Shown: in pieces, positions 25,101-37,307 of the stretch
Layout of the letters: every line of letters starts with the position of its first letter
Numbering within the stretch: the first letter of the stretch is position 1
Assembly: GCA_013397845.1 (NCBI GenBank)
Contig: VZTG01009228.1
Coordinates: 1,386,502 to 1,450,501, forward strand
Direction: 5' to 3'
DNA length: 64,000 nucleotides
DNA from: Melanocharis versteri
Taxonomy: Eukaryota; Chordata; Aves; Passeriformes; Melanocharitidae
Notes under the pieces: generated by a model
The model's input: the letters and a program-made list of their open reading frames with translations, nothing else
Database searches by the model: none
What the model was told of the DNA's origin: nothing
Position numbers and translations under genes: made by a program

Positions 25101-28100
25101 GCGATGGCTTGGGGAGAGACAAGGAGAGATCATTCACCGTGTGAGGCTCCATGGACTGTGTCAGGGAGCAATGTGGAGCACATAACTTCTGCTTCTCTCA
25201 GCACAAGGCTGCAAAACAGGTTTAGAGGAACTCATTTACACTGTACAATGCCAGTACCCAGGAACTCAACAGTCCACATAAATACGGACCCAAATTATTT
25301 CTTGTAACACGCTTATGAAGAGGAACTGAAGAGCAAGAAGGACTCACACCCCTTCTGTCACCTGCTCTGTGGCCTGATCCTGCCCTTACAGCAAAGCCCA
25401 CTTGTGGTCTATACAACACTGTGCTTTTCCCTTTGATGCACACAGTTTTCCCACCATGTCTTTCCCTTAAACTTCTCAGCTTCAGCTTTTGACTTTCTCA
25501 TTTTCGAGAGTCCTCATTCTCTATCAGATGGTCTTTGACTTCAAGGCTCTCAAAAGCGGCCAGCAACAACCCCCCACTGCAGTTTGCAGAAAACATGGGG
25601 AGCATCCTTTAAACACAGTTCTCTTCTCCACCAGGACAGTGAGGGGCTGCTGGCACTAAGCTACTTGCATTGCCTGGTGTTTCCATCCCCTGGGACGATG
25701 GAAGGGAAAGGTGCTAATGATACAATGCCCATTTTGCAGCTACAATGTACTTCCAGAAGGAGGTAATCTAGTTGGTACCATATTACTTTATCAGCAAAAT
25801 CTGTGAGAGGAACATGCACACTGAAGTACTCGGTCGTTTGGGGAGAGTTCACATGAGCTGTGGTGGCTGGGCTCATTGCTGTGAACTCTGAGAAAATTAG
25901 ATAGAGGTGAGCTAAGAAAGAGGAAATCTTGAACTAAACTGAAGCCTGTGTGGATCCCAGAAAAGCCCAACAAATTTTCTCTCTTATTCCTCATCTATTG
26001 GGATGATTTGCTTTCAAAACCTGCAGCTTGGGATCTCTGATCTAAACACTTCACTTCTTGAAGTCCTGGGGAAGCTGGTGTATGGTCTGGGGAGTCTCCA
26101 TTAAAATTGATCTTGCATGTAAATCAGTGCAAGGCACGCCAGGGTGCACCAGCTACTGGGCGTCTGCTGATGTCCTTTGGATCTCTAGCCCTTGGCATCA
26201 TCTGTGCAATGGGAGCACCTGCAGCCTCCTGGCTCTGATGACACTGAAATGGTCAGAAACCACAGCCCGGCTGACAGAGTGCAGCTGAGCCTTCATTTGA
26301 ATACACACAAGGGGAAAAAAAGGGGGGGAAAGGCTCTTCTATGCAGTTCATTCCTTCTATTATTCTTCTTTGCACATGCTGCGTTTGTTTTTGTCATTAG
26401 GTTTCCAGTGTCCCTAATAAGATATTAATGAGATGCTAATTCAACATGCAAATTACAGGAGACTGGCATGGCAAGATTGCTATATTTAGAGCCAGAACAG
26501 GATTTTAATGGCTGTCTTCACCCATCTTGTGCCTTTTGTCAATTGCTTTCTTACTCCAGTGAGCAGTCTCGCATCCCTGAAGTGTCTAGGTGACCTTGGA
26601 GGTTAGGAAAGAGACAAAAAAATCTGGACTATATTTCCATAGTAGTAATGAGAAAATCTCACTATGTTTCAAAGACACTGTCAAAAGGAAGCCCCTTCCT
26701 TTGAAAAAAAAAATTAAAAAAAGAAAGACCTTGGAGCCTTGCCCATGCAGGAGCAGTAGTAAGGGGAAGGGAGAAATGAGATGCTCGGTGCCACATTGCA
26801 GAGTTCAGGAGTGATGCCAGGATCCAGGTGTGACTCCATCACACAGCCTGGTCTGGAGGAGTGGAGGAGCAGAGAGGGTTTTATATACATCCTGTGGTCC
26901 AGCACACACAGCATAACCTGTCCCATGGCCTGAGGCACAGGCAGGGGCTCTGCTCCTCCATCCATGGACAGAGTGGGGATGTGAGGTGCCTGCCTTGAGC
27001 TCACAGCAAGCACACCAGTAGTTTGCACTCCTAAAATGAATGCTGCCAGAAATGCTCCCTTAAGAAAGCAAGAAAGCTGAGTGTTCAGGAAGGATTCATA
27101 TTGAAGGATGCTAAATACTCAGGATGACACCATCCATTTCTACCACACCTTTGCATTCCCATGACATGCATCTCTCCTGGTCAGTGTGAAAGAGCACATT
27201 CTCACACCAAACTTGAGGGCCAGCTCTGCAAGTCACACCAGAACCTGAGGCTTCTATTTTGTCACCTAGAAATTGAGAATAAGGATGACGTCTTCTATTT
27301 ACAAATGTTGCAGCACCACAGACTACAAGAAAAGATTTTTAACTGCAGTGCCTTTAAAGGTGCTTAAGCCTGAGAGAAGACCCAGGTAGTAAAAGAAACA
27401 TGTCCTTTCTTGCCAGAAGCTGTTATCAAGTACCTCATTTCAGAGGTTATCATGAGAGGCTTGCATCTTCAGAAGCTCAATAACCATGTCCCACTGCAGT
27501 TTAGGGTCAGTTTTCAGTGTGCTGGGACACCCTGTCCCAAAGCAACTGAATTCTGCTTCTGATCACACCAAGGACCAAGTCGTTCAAACTACCAACTTTG
27601 GAATACTTTTAAGAAGAAATTGATTTATTAGTTATTATTCTTATTACTGAAAGGTGCCATCAGCAAGCTCACTATCTCATTTGCTGTCACCATGTTATCA
27701 TGTGCATATCAGATGCCCCCAGCTTCATGACAAGTGCACATCCAATCCCTGCCAACAGTCAGTCCCACTCACAGAGAGGCTTTTGTGTGCTTCTCAAAAG
27801 CCTAAAACATCGATTTCCAGTCTATACGGACACATGTAAAGGGACACCCAGAAGGACTGGCTTACAAAGTTACCGAGTCCCCCAAACTGCACTCCCAGGT
27901 TGTGGAAACCAGTCACAGCCCCTGAACCACACATCTGCTTGGGCAGGCATTGCCTCATTCAGTTTTTCCAGCTTCGTGTACCAGGCTTCTGGCTCACAAA
28001 CAGCATTTTTAGTGTTATTCTATTTTTAGATATTACCCTGAATTTCTGGCTGGACCTTTGCTTGCAGACAGGCGGCCCCATGGCTCTGATGCTTCTTACA

Positions 28101-31100
28101 GGTTTTGATCATTTGCATCAGCTGAGAAACTGACTCCTATTTTATGGATTATTTTTTCCCTCTGAATCACAGTCTCCAGACTAAAATGGTACCAAAATCT
28201 CTGCAGACTTCTTCCCCCAGTGGTTTCAGCTGTTTTTATTGCTCTGAGGCACCAGACAGTTTTGTTAATAACAGTAAATCCTTTTAGCCTCTGGTTAGTG
28301 CAGGTTGTGCTGTGATTGACAAGGTAATAAAAGTGTTAATGAGAGAAACTGGCACAGCCAGAGATCAATAGTTGCCAATAAGAAAAACAATTCTGATACT
28401 TAATTTCGTAGAATTCCCCCAAAGCGGTTGAAAATACATCACAATCGGTCTATTTTATTGTTTAATAGATGTTCTCTCCCTGGTGGTCTCAGATAGAGAT
28501 CAAATTAACTGGAGATTGGGTGAAATGGCAAAGAAGGGAGGAGGATTCTTGTTCCTCCCAAGTTTGCAGGACTGTTGGGACATGGAGCTCTAGGGCAAAG
28601 CCATTTCTAAAATAAATGTGTTTGGGGCTACCTTTCCCATCCAGATGATTTCCCAAATCACTCCTTTCTGCACATTTTTCCTGCAGTACAAATACAAGGG
28701 GGGGAAATAGCACACAATGACAGCTGCAGTGCCAGTGGTCACATCGAGGTTATGGCCAGAAGCTCAACCATAATCAAAATGCTGATTCAACGGTGCTGCC
28801 CCAAAGGGCAAAGATACAGGTATGCTGAAGGAGTCAGGGAAAATGCCCTTTGAGAAAGAAACAATTTTAAGATTAGTGCCAACATGGGTTTCTGAGAGCT
28901 AATGAGAGTGGTAAAAGCAGATGAAGTGCACACAACTTGTACCACAGATTAGCATCAGTTTCTTGCTAACAGGCTCCCATACACAGCACCCCCTGTGTGG
29001 CCCAAAACACCCTAAATCTCCTCTCACAAATCTGTCTGGTGCCAGATGCATATAAAAGCCTAATCTCATTTCAAGGGCAGCTGTTAAACTTAGGAGAATG
29101 TGTGCTGGCAGTATGAAGCACTGCCAAACTGGAAATGCAGTGAGGGGAGGGAAATGATTTCAAGAGGAGCACAGAAAGGCTGTAAGTCAAATGGAAGAGA
29201 AACTGCTCAGCCTTCGTGAAAGTATGGAGAAGGGGAGAAGGACCACTCTTTAACAACACAAAAATGACTGTGAATACATTATCCAGAGGCTGGTTGGATT
29301 ATACATGGATGGTAAGACTCTTTGGGCAGCTTAAGGACAACAGCTTGTGAGGTCCCACTGGTTGTGCACAGCGTGTACCAGCAAAGTCAAAGTGAAAGAC
29401 GAAAGGAGGCCTCTTCACATGGGCTGTGCTCAGGGGGGATGCTGCTGTGAAACCCCTTCTCAGGCAGGACAAAGAAATCGCCAGCTCCAGTTCCGACAGC
29501 AATAATTTTTGATATATATGCATTATTATCTGACATAAAATTTCCATTTCTACCCCTGCATTGTGAGGGGTTCAAGGCATTTTGCTGAACTGTGGAACAC
29601 AGAGGAGCAGCAGAGGACACTGGTGAAGGGCTGGCTTTGGATTCTAAGCTCACCAGTCATCAAAATTGGTGGCAAAACTTCACCTATCCTGACAAACAGC
29701 AGAGCCAGGGCAAAGTTGAAGGCTTTTAGAAATAACTTCACCTTTTTTTTATGAGTAGGATTGATACGCAGACTCTAATGTAGACTCTTCTAGTATCACA
29801 TCTCGCAGGTGTCTGTGGGCTTTAGGGCAGGCACAGAGGCTGGCAAATGCAGATGCTCTCACTTTACATCAGGAAAGTTCTGCACAGTGATAAACCCAGG
29901 CTAATTCAGCTAATGCAGACAGCAGCATACCAGAGGAGTGCTCTTTCCTGGAAGTTTTGGTGTGAGCTCAAAGGAGCTGTGAGCCACATTCTCAGCTGGC
30001 AGGAAAGGAGTCATGCCTGAATTTTCCAGCATGGGCCCTTAAATTTTTGACTAAAACTACATGGAACCAATCTGCAGGTCCAATTAGGCATGCAAGGTCT
30101 CCAAATGCAGTCTCTAACAAGGCAAGTATGGATTTCTGTGGAGCAAATACAGCTATAGTAGAGCCAAAAAGGGTAGGTAGATCCAAATCTGTTCTTCCTT
30201 GCTCCTCCCATCCCATAGCATAATTAAACAAATATTCCTGCCTTTAAAGAGAGGGGAATAATTGGAATCAAAGAGCATGAAGGGAGAGATCAGCATGAAA
30301 GGATACCCAGATGAAACCAAGGGGTTTCGCTTATCCCTTTGGCTTTATCCCCCTTTTCTCATCCTGTCTGTATTAATGTGGTGCTAAAACCTTATTGTCT
30401 AACTGCATTATTATTAATGACAACTGGCACCCCAGAGGTCAGGGTGGCACTGCAGCTTGCCATTCACTTTAATTATCGATGCACATCACTAGCTTCAGAA
30501 ATAAGAAGAGATAAGATGAGGATTATTGAATCCCATCTTATGCTGTGTGTTATCATACACTCTACATCCTGATTGGTTCCTATCAGCTTTTCTCAGCTCA
30601 CTGTGGGAAGGGAGGGGAAAATCAAGAAGGTTTTCCCTTTATGTTTTCATTTTGCCCACATCTTTACAAATTTGGCCAAAACAAATTCTGACCACCACAT
30701 TAATGGCTACATATGCCCAGTGACTTGGCTCGTGACCACAATATTTAGGTATTTAGCTCTGTAGATATCCAGAGATGAAGGTATTTAGCAAAGTGTTAGA
30801 AACCCAAAGATTTAGATGTGTCTGAAGTAGTTGTTGCTGTATTTCAGGACTTTCACTGAGACAGGTTCAGGTACACGGCTTAGTCTCATTTGGTGGGAAC
30901 AGATCAGACTAAAGAGAACTTAAAGATGTAGATAAAATATACCACTCTCTGATAAAACGCACCACTCACTGTCACTTTACCCAGATTCAACACTGAACTA
31001 CGCAAGCTGAATCAAAATGGGAGTGGATGTATTTTTCAGACAACTAAAAAAATTAATAATATCTCAAGTGTCTAAAGTATTTTTCCAGCAGAGTCCTTCC

Positions 31101-31649
31101 AACCCCAAGAGCCATCTCTTACAAGGCATATTCAAAGAAAGAGAATTGCTGGGTGAAATAAAAATAACAGAGTCTCTGCATCTGCAGAGAGTCCCCTCCA
31201 CATACTGGGTATTCCACTAAAATAATACTAATGTATTATTTATGGAAATGTATGCAATAGCCAAACAAGAGGAGCTATCCATATGCACTAAGTACCCATG
31301 CTAGTTTTGAAAGGCAGCTCAGAAGGAATGGTAGCCTTTTATCTATCCTGTCATTTACAAGCCAGGTAACTCAGCTCTCGAGTTCCAACAGATTGCATGC
31401 TCCCAAGCGTAACTCATCGTGTTTGTTGGTGATGAAACAAGACTAGGAGAAAGGGAGTTGGAATAAAGCTTCCTGTGGGGAACACTGCCCACACCAATAT
31501 ATGGCTTTTCCCCATTTTCATGCAAGGCACACATTGTTAGCATTTCTTTTAGTACCTCCAATCAAGAGGCAGGTAGGCCTGCCACATGAGCTAAAGAAAA
31601 GGTCTTTGACAATCCCTTTTCCAAACTGAAGCTATGAAATATACATATT
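22181..31649. other. Long non-coding stretch, no gene recognised
   Basis: About 9.5 kb without a recognisable exon, RNA gene or transposon copy. Frames reach at most about 156 codons (24083-24553 minus) and none looks like a protein family. A 12-base palindrome TGATAATTATCA lies at 22368-22379. Homeodomain/POU-word clusters occur at about 26413-26456 and 28260-28480; both are only candidate regulatory segments. Confidence 0.5.
26413..26456. promoter_or_regulatory. Candidate homeodomain/POU binding cluster
   Basis: Within 44 bases there are CTAATAAG, ATTAATGAG, GCTAATTC and a perfect octamer ATGCAAAT (26446-26453). The surrounding 100 bases look single-copy. The word cluster is seen; enhancer function is inference. 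Confidence 0.25.
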
Positions 31650-31665
31650 TTATATATATATATAT
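31650..31665. repeat. TA dinucleotide microsatellite
   Basis: An uninterrupted TATATA run of about 16 bases. Confidence 0.9.
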
Positions 31666-34600
31666 GCTGGCTTCACTTTGCTCCCTTTCAAAGCGTGATG
31701 ATTACCTCTCACAGATGCAATGACAAGAGGCGCCTTTGGCAATCCCACGGTCCCCTTCTCCTTCTGAGAAATGGCAGAATGAAGGGGAAGAAAAGCCCAG
31801 AAGCCTTTTTTAGCCTCCTTATTTTTCTTTGTCACATCATTAAGGGTTCAATGAATCTCCAATTAAATTTCCCTGACTGCTGTCACCATTTTGATTGATA
31901 GATGTCCTTGGATCAACCTCAGTAGGGCACGTTGTTGCACCGAACCCCCCCTTTCCACTCACCATCCATTATCAGCCCCTTGTCATCATTACCTTCACAT
32001 GTCAGTTCATTTACCACAGAAACGGTGTCACCAACCGATAGGGGAAATAGAAAAACATTTGTTACAAATAGGGAAAAATGGTAATAAATCAGGTTGGGCT
32101 TCAGCCTGAAACTCATGGAGAAATAGTATATCTCCAGTGTGCTTGTTCACCAGTTGCCCTTATATAAAACTCTAAACAAAACACACACATACACACACGA
32201 ATACTCATTCTCAGAAGGAACAAACAAACAGGGCAGAGCCATGTGCAGATAAAGCTAAAACAGGTTTTACAGCTTTGGGCTTTTTTCATTTTGAACCCCA
32301 AAAAATCTGGATCCTTGAGTTAACTTCAAAACCCTGACACACTAACAATATTTAAGCTACAGAGGCTAAGAGTCTTTGCTACTGACACTGTCTGAAGATC
32401 TTCTACCAAAACAGTTTTTCATCAGAAGGTAAATGCTTTGTCAAAATTATAGCCATTTTTACAAAAGGGTCATTTGTGATGAACTCCTTATTGAAAAAAA
32501 AAAAATCAGGAAGAAGGTAACAGGATATTTCAGGCTTCTTGAAACCTCATAATTTTTTTAATTTTTCTATTTAAAAACCTTATAATAAAAAGGCATTAAA
32601 AATGAAATGTACAAAGCACAATATAAGATCTTAAATTTATGAAAAAAGTATTTAAATTTAGTTAATCTGATTCAAAAGTTACATAAAACTTTTCTTCTGA
32701 CTTTTGCAGCTTTGGAACAGAATTTGGCTCTATTTGGGAATTCCTCCAAAACTCAGAATATCTGCATGGGGTGGGAGCACCATTCTGTGTTTGGCACCAA
32801 TGCAAGGAGCTGTGCACACACATTTCAGGTTACATAGGAACTGTCCCACTGACCTAGCTATGACAATAGCCAGGTTTTTGTTCCCTGTTTGTTCAGCATC
32901 TTGTGGAGTAGGAATCTGTGACAGACATGCCTGTCCCTGCTGTGATCTATCATATAAAAAGGTCTTTATATATTTCACACCAAGGACTGTATCCCCAAGG
33001 ACTGACACAGAACTACTGCTGCAATCTCTCTTCTTTTTTTCCTCTGATCACCACAAAAGGATGGAAACACTCCTAGATGCTTGGCAATTGACAACTCAGC
33101 AGGGAAGGCCTGCCCTCCAAAAATAAATAAGTAAAACCAGAACAGCCTTACTAAATTATTTGTAAATGAAGCCTAACTGCAAGTGTGCTGCAACATACCA
33201 TCATCCCCATCGCAGCAACAGCCCCTGGTATGGGAGGCAGCCAGCACACATTGCCCCGAAGCCCTTAGGGCTCGAGGAGACACAGCTGGCTCTCATTTGT
33301 ATGAGTGTCATCCTTTGCTAGAGGTTTATCCACCACAGTAAGAGACAGACGTGTCCCTGCAACATACTGGACAGATTTACCTAAGATCCAGTCCAGCCCT
33401 CACCTCTAGTTCCCATGGGCTCCATCTACTCCCAGGAAGACAGCCAACCTCACAACAGGGAGGGGGAAGCTTTTCCCTTAGGGAATGTTTGGAAGACCAT
33501 CTCAGCAATTAAAAAGCTTCACTGCTATTGAAATTAAGAGGATTAATGCTTTTAAACCCCAGGGATCTCTGGTTCATCAATCCACCAGCACACACTTCTT
33601 CCTCTCTGCTTCTAACTAATTTTAGCTGATGCATCCAGGAGCAGCAGGACAGTGAGTTCACACGGGGCAAGGGCTGCTTGGTGAGCAGAGGCTGCAGGTT
33701 TGCAAAGGCCACTCCGGAGCACCACAGCACCTTGCAATTTGCCCTGATTCATTATGCAATTAGCAGTGAGTGCATCTCAGTGCACCAGGAGAGACAACAC
33801 CGGCAGAGCTCAGTGTTTAAAGCTGGCTTTGTAATCAGGCACCTAAATAACTGCCCTGGTTTTCTTCACCGATTTCAGTAAGAATTTTGTCTGAAAACGA
33901 AGGCAACTTCTACAGATTCTCAGTGCAGAAAATCTCAATCAAGGGCCACAAAACTATGAACCACGATATTAAATGGATGACTTTCACATAGCCGCATCAT
34001 ACTGAATGTTTCAGAGACAGAGAAGACACTTAGTTTACTGTAAAGCCGCAGTGCAAATGCTTACTGTGCAATGGAGATACACAGACAAATCAGAGATGAG
34101 GAATTCCTGTGGGAAATCAAGTCATATGGTAGCTATAAAAACCAGGCACACACGGAGACGTGGGGAAGGTTTTCAACACATACGCATGGACCATGATAAA
34201 CGCGAGGCACAAGGGTTCCTCCCCACACCCAGACCGTGCCACCAGGTGGCAGAAGATGGGGTGAACATAACCTTGAAAAGGTCGATGTGGTTTCAATTGC
34301 CCAATTTTCTCCGTACTTGCTTTTGTTCGGCTGAAATCCTCTGTTTGCGGCAAAACTCTCAGCTCCTGGGCCCCTCACAGGACGGATCAGAAAAATGACA
34401 AAGTCACGCACTGCATTTCTATTAAATATTTGTTCCAGTGGTTGCCGCTTGCTTGGTGGATAAAGGGAGATAGGGCAAGATAATTAACTTGGGGCTTTTC
34501 TGGATGGGTATTCTGAGGTCTCTGAGCATGCCCCAGCTCCTATAGCCTACTGAATGTGCCCTCAAGGCAGCTTCCCTTCCCTTTGCCATTCACAGCAGCA

Positions 34601-35279
34601 TCCCTGTTTTAATTCTTCTGTGCATTATTGAAAGCCTCTAACCTAGCAAATAATTTTGTCAGGTAGAATCACTCCTCTTTGCCTAAAAAACACTTCTCCC
34701 AGCTCTTACAGGAACATGGGCAAAACAAAAGCACAGAGAAAGTAAAAAATTAAGTTAATCTGGAGGAGTGTGCCCAGAGGTGGCCTAGAGCCCTTCACCA
34801 ACAGGAATGGGATGTAACACTGCTCTTGCTATCACAGGAAAAAATTCTGCTGCCATAATGTGTCTTTATCCAGTATTTGTACATTTCTTCCTGTCCTTGC
34901 TAGCAAACTGAGAAGATTAAGATACAGAAATGCCAAGCCACTAAAAGAGCCAGACCAGACATCAGAAAAATAAAAATGAAATAAAACCCAACTGCACATA
35001 CCTTTTAGTGATACTGTTTGTAGGAGATGCCTCAATTGCAGCCACAAAACTAGGAAAAAGCACCGAAGGGATGGGAGAGCTCTCCCCAGCGCTGCAGGCC
35101 TGGAGCAAACCCCGGGCTGTCCCTGGGCATTCGGTGCTCTACACAATTTCCTCTTGCTTTTCCTCAAGTCACCAGCTTGACCACTTGGAGAAGAGTTCAC
35201 TCAAAAATAAATCAAGCAGTAGTTCAGCTTTTTTAAGGAAAAAAATAAAAATCAATTATAATTCACGGTATAAGACCAA
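31666..35279. other. Non-coding stretch, no gene recognised
   Basis: Frames reach 140 codons (32704-33126 plus) but resemble no family. A short AC-rich microsatellite is at 32179-32198. The segment 32490-32700 is strongly AT-rich. No transposon copy recognised. Confidence 0.55.
32179..32198. repeat. AC microsatellite, interrupted
   Basis: Two (AC)4-type blocks are separated by a single T-containing unit. Confidence 0.85.
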
Positions 35280-35640
35280 ATTTGTCAGGAAAGATCGGCA
35301 AGTGCTCGCCTCCTGTAAAGCCAGGCTGCCGCCCCAGGTGAGCCGGGCCTGCACACAAGAGCCGCACCTGGGCCCAGGCACACCTGGCCTGAAACAAGGC
35401 GTGAAGGAGAAGCCCAGCTGCGGGACATCTTTAGGCAGCACTACGTGGGAAAGCAGCACGTTTGCCCTGCCCTCCCCCCTCCGTGCCTGTGGCTCTGTGT
35501 CCACGGCAGGTGCCAGCCTGCGAAGCGGAGCTCCCCGTCGAGTTGTGGCGGCTCTGCGGCAGCCCCGCACCTCGGCACCGCACAGCCCCTCGGCAGCGCC
35601 TCGGGGGAAAACGCATTCAAGAAAGGGCAAAAAGCCACAA
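35280..35640. promoter_or_regulatory. CpG-island-like patch, candidate promoter
   Basis: Counting by eye gives about 25 CpG dinucleotides in roughly 360 bases. CpG is scarce in most of the surrounding 64 kb, as expected for methylated vertebrate DNA. A TATAAGA word lies just upstream (35269-35275), and a strong donor-like CAG|GTGAGC lies at 35335-35343. CpG islands usually mark promoters or constitutively unmethylated elements. Whether transcription starts here, and on which strand, cannot be told from sequence alone. Confidence 0.5.
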
Positions 35641-35671
35641 ACACCGAGAAGTGAGGGGGGAAATTGTGAAA

Positions 35672-35695
35672 AACACAAACACACGCACACACACA
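35672..35695. repeat. Degenerate AC microsatellite beside the CpG patch
   Basis: AC repeats are interrupted by AA and CG units directly downstream of the CpG-rich patch. Confidence 0.8.
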
Positions 35696-37280
35696 GTGTC
35701 CTGAAAGCACTGAGAGGAGAGCAAAATTGGAAGGGGATAAGGTGATCCCCCTGCAGCCTGTGGAGCAGAAGCCCCATACCTGCCCTGAGGGGTATTTCCT
35801 GCAGCTGTGACTTATTTAAATTAATCATCATTAAATTATCATTTTTGAGAGATGGAAAACAATTAAAAGATTATTCCTGATGACTAAGCAAGCCTAAGTG
35901 CCATGAAAATGAGTTGTTCAGCATCATCACTATCAAAAATGAAGTTCACTTTGGATGTGAAATACGTCTGATGAGCATGGTTAAAAAAATGGAGTGTTAG
36001 TTTATAGAGGTAAATAAAATGAGAATTTTATTACTATCTATCATCTGTTTAACAGGGTATTTGTTATCAAATTAAGAAGTGCTGAGGGGAGCAAATCCAG
36101 AGAGAGAAGAGGTGTTGTCAAGTTCAGCATAGTTCAGCTTTCTTGGACGTCACTTAGCTCAGCACAGTTCAAATCACGAAGTGAAATCATCAGGAACTGC
36201 TAAAAAAAGAACTGATTGCAAAGGTCTTCTGAAACTATTTCCCAGTGTTAGATTGAAAAGAGATTTTATATTTTTTTCCTCACATACACCGAACTAAAGC
36301 TCAGCCAGGAAGAAATTTAAGGATCTGAAAGCTACAAACAGTGAACAGGGAACTTCTTACCCAGGTATGCCTGCCGCTGGGCTGGAAACTTTTAGTTGGA
36401 GTCCTACCACACGTTTCAGAGACCATAGACCTTTGCTATGAAGACTTAAGGCAAAAGGACACTCACCACATCTCAGTGAGCTGCTTCCAGAGTTAATTAC
36501 CTCATTGTTAAAATCTGCCTTTTGTTTTGTAGCCTTCAGCTTTCAGCCTTCAGATCTCATCACACTCTTGTGTGCTTGACTGAAGAGCTCTTCAGCTATA
36601 GAAAACATGGCTATATTCAATCTTTGATCAAATCACTTTTTGTTTTTTTCTTTGTCAAACAGAATGAGCAGAGCTTCTGGGAAGCTCCTACATCTTTCAT
36701 TTTGAAGGGCAATCACAGAAAATGCAAAGTGTTATTCCAGAAGCATCTTCATAGGGGCTTGATACAGACCTTACCCTGTCAACTTTACCTCTTTTAAAAG
36801 ACTGTCATACAGCAGTACCTTTTTTGAGACATATAATCACACTAAAAACAAGAAGCTGGGCACTCCCCCACATTGGCACAAGATGCCAACTATTTCCCAG
36901 GCCTGCATCTTACAGAATTCAGGGAACCTCACACACTGATCAGAAGAAGGTTAACACAGACCAACTAAAAATATTCAAATACACAACACAGAGAATTCTA
37001 CTAACTTTAAAGCACCGCTTCAATTAGCATCTGGTTGTTTGGTTTTTTTTACCCTTAACCTAATTCACTAGTATTTTCTTTTCAATAATAACTAAAATGA
37101 AGGGTTCCCCCCAGCTGTTTGTATGAAGAAAGGCACAGACAGGAACAGTTTGATGTCCATTTCACTGCAATACTGAGTAAAAAATGCAGATAAAAGAAAA
37201 TTATGCATAATTATTATCACCATTAACACCATCTGTCATTACCCAAATGTGCTGCAGGGTATACTGTTTATACTCTTTCA

Positions 37281-37307
37281 TATACATACACGTATACACA
37301 CACACAA
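37281..37307. repeat. TATACA/AC simple repeat
   Basis: A short run of TATACA and CACACA units with one CG interruption. Confidence 0.8.

Larger units (their letters stand above)
35008..35745 (+). other. Longest ORF in the window (245 codons), uncharacterised
   Basis: This plus-strand frame is the longest in the window, but I recognise no domain, signal peptide or membrane segment in its translation. The N-terminal 80 residues come from ordinary AT-rich sequence. The C-terminal part is basic and rich in Ser, Pro, Arg and Ala, as expected where GC-rich DNA lacks TAA/TAG stops by composition. A 191-codon frame on the opposite strand (35831-35256) overlaps it, which also points to a compositional effect. 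A strong splice-donor word CAG|GTGAGC at 35335-35343 would interrupt it if used. I judge it more likely non-coding, or the edge of a CpG-island transcript, than a real single-exon protein gene. Confidence 0.2.

Noticed and set aside
25715..25745. 'gcccattttgcag' as a MIR core
   Set aside because: Only one short word matches and the neighbouring core words are absent.
36115..36175. Recurrent 'agttcagc/gctcagca' words as a tandem repeat
   Set aside because: The spacing is irregular and the units share only 6-8 bases.
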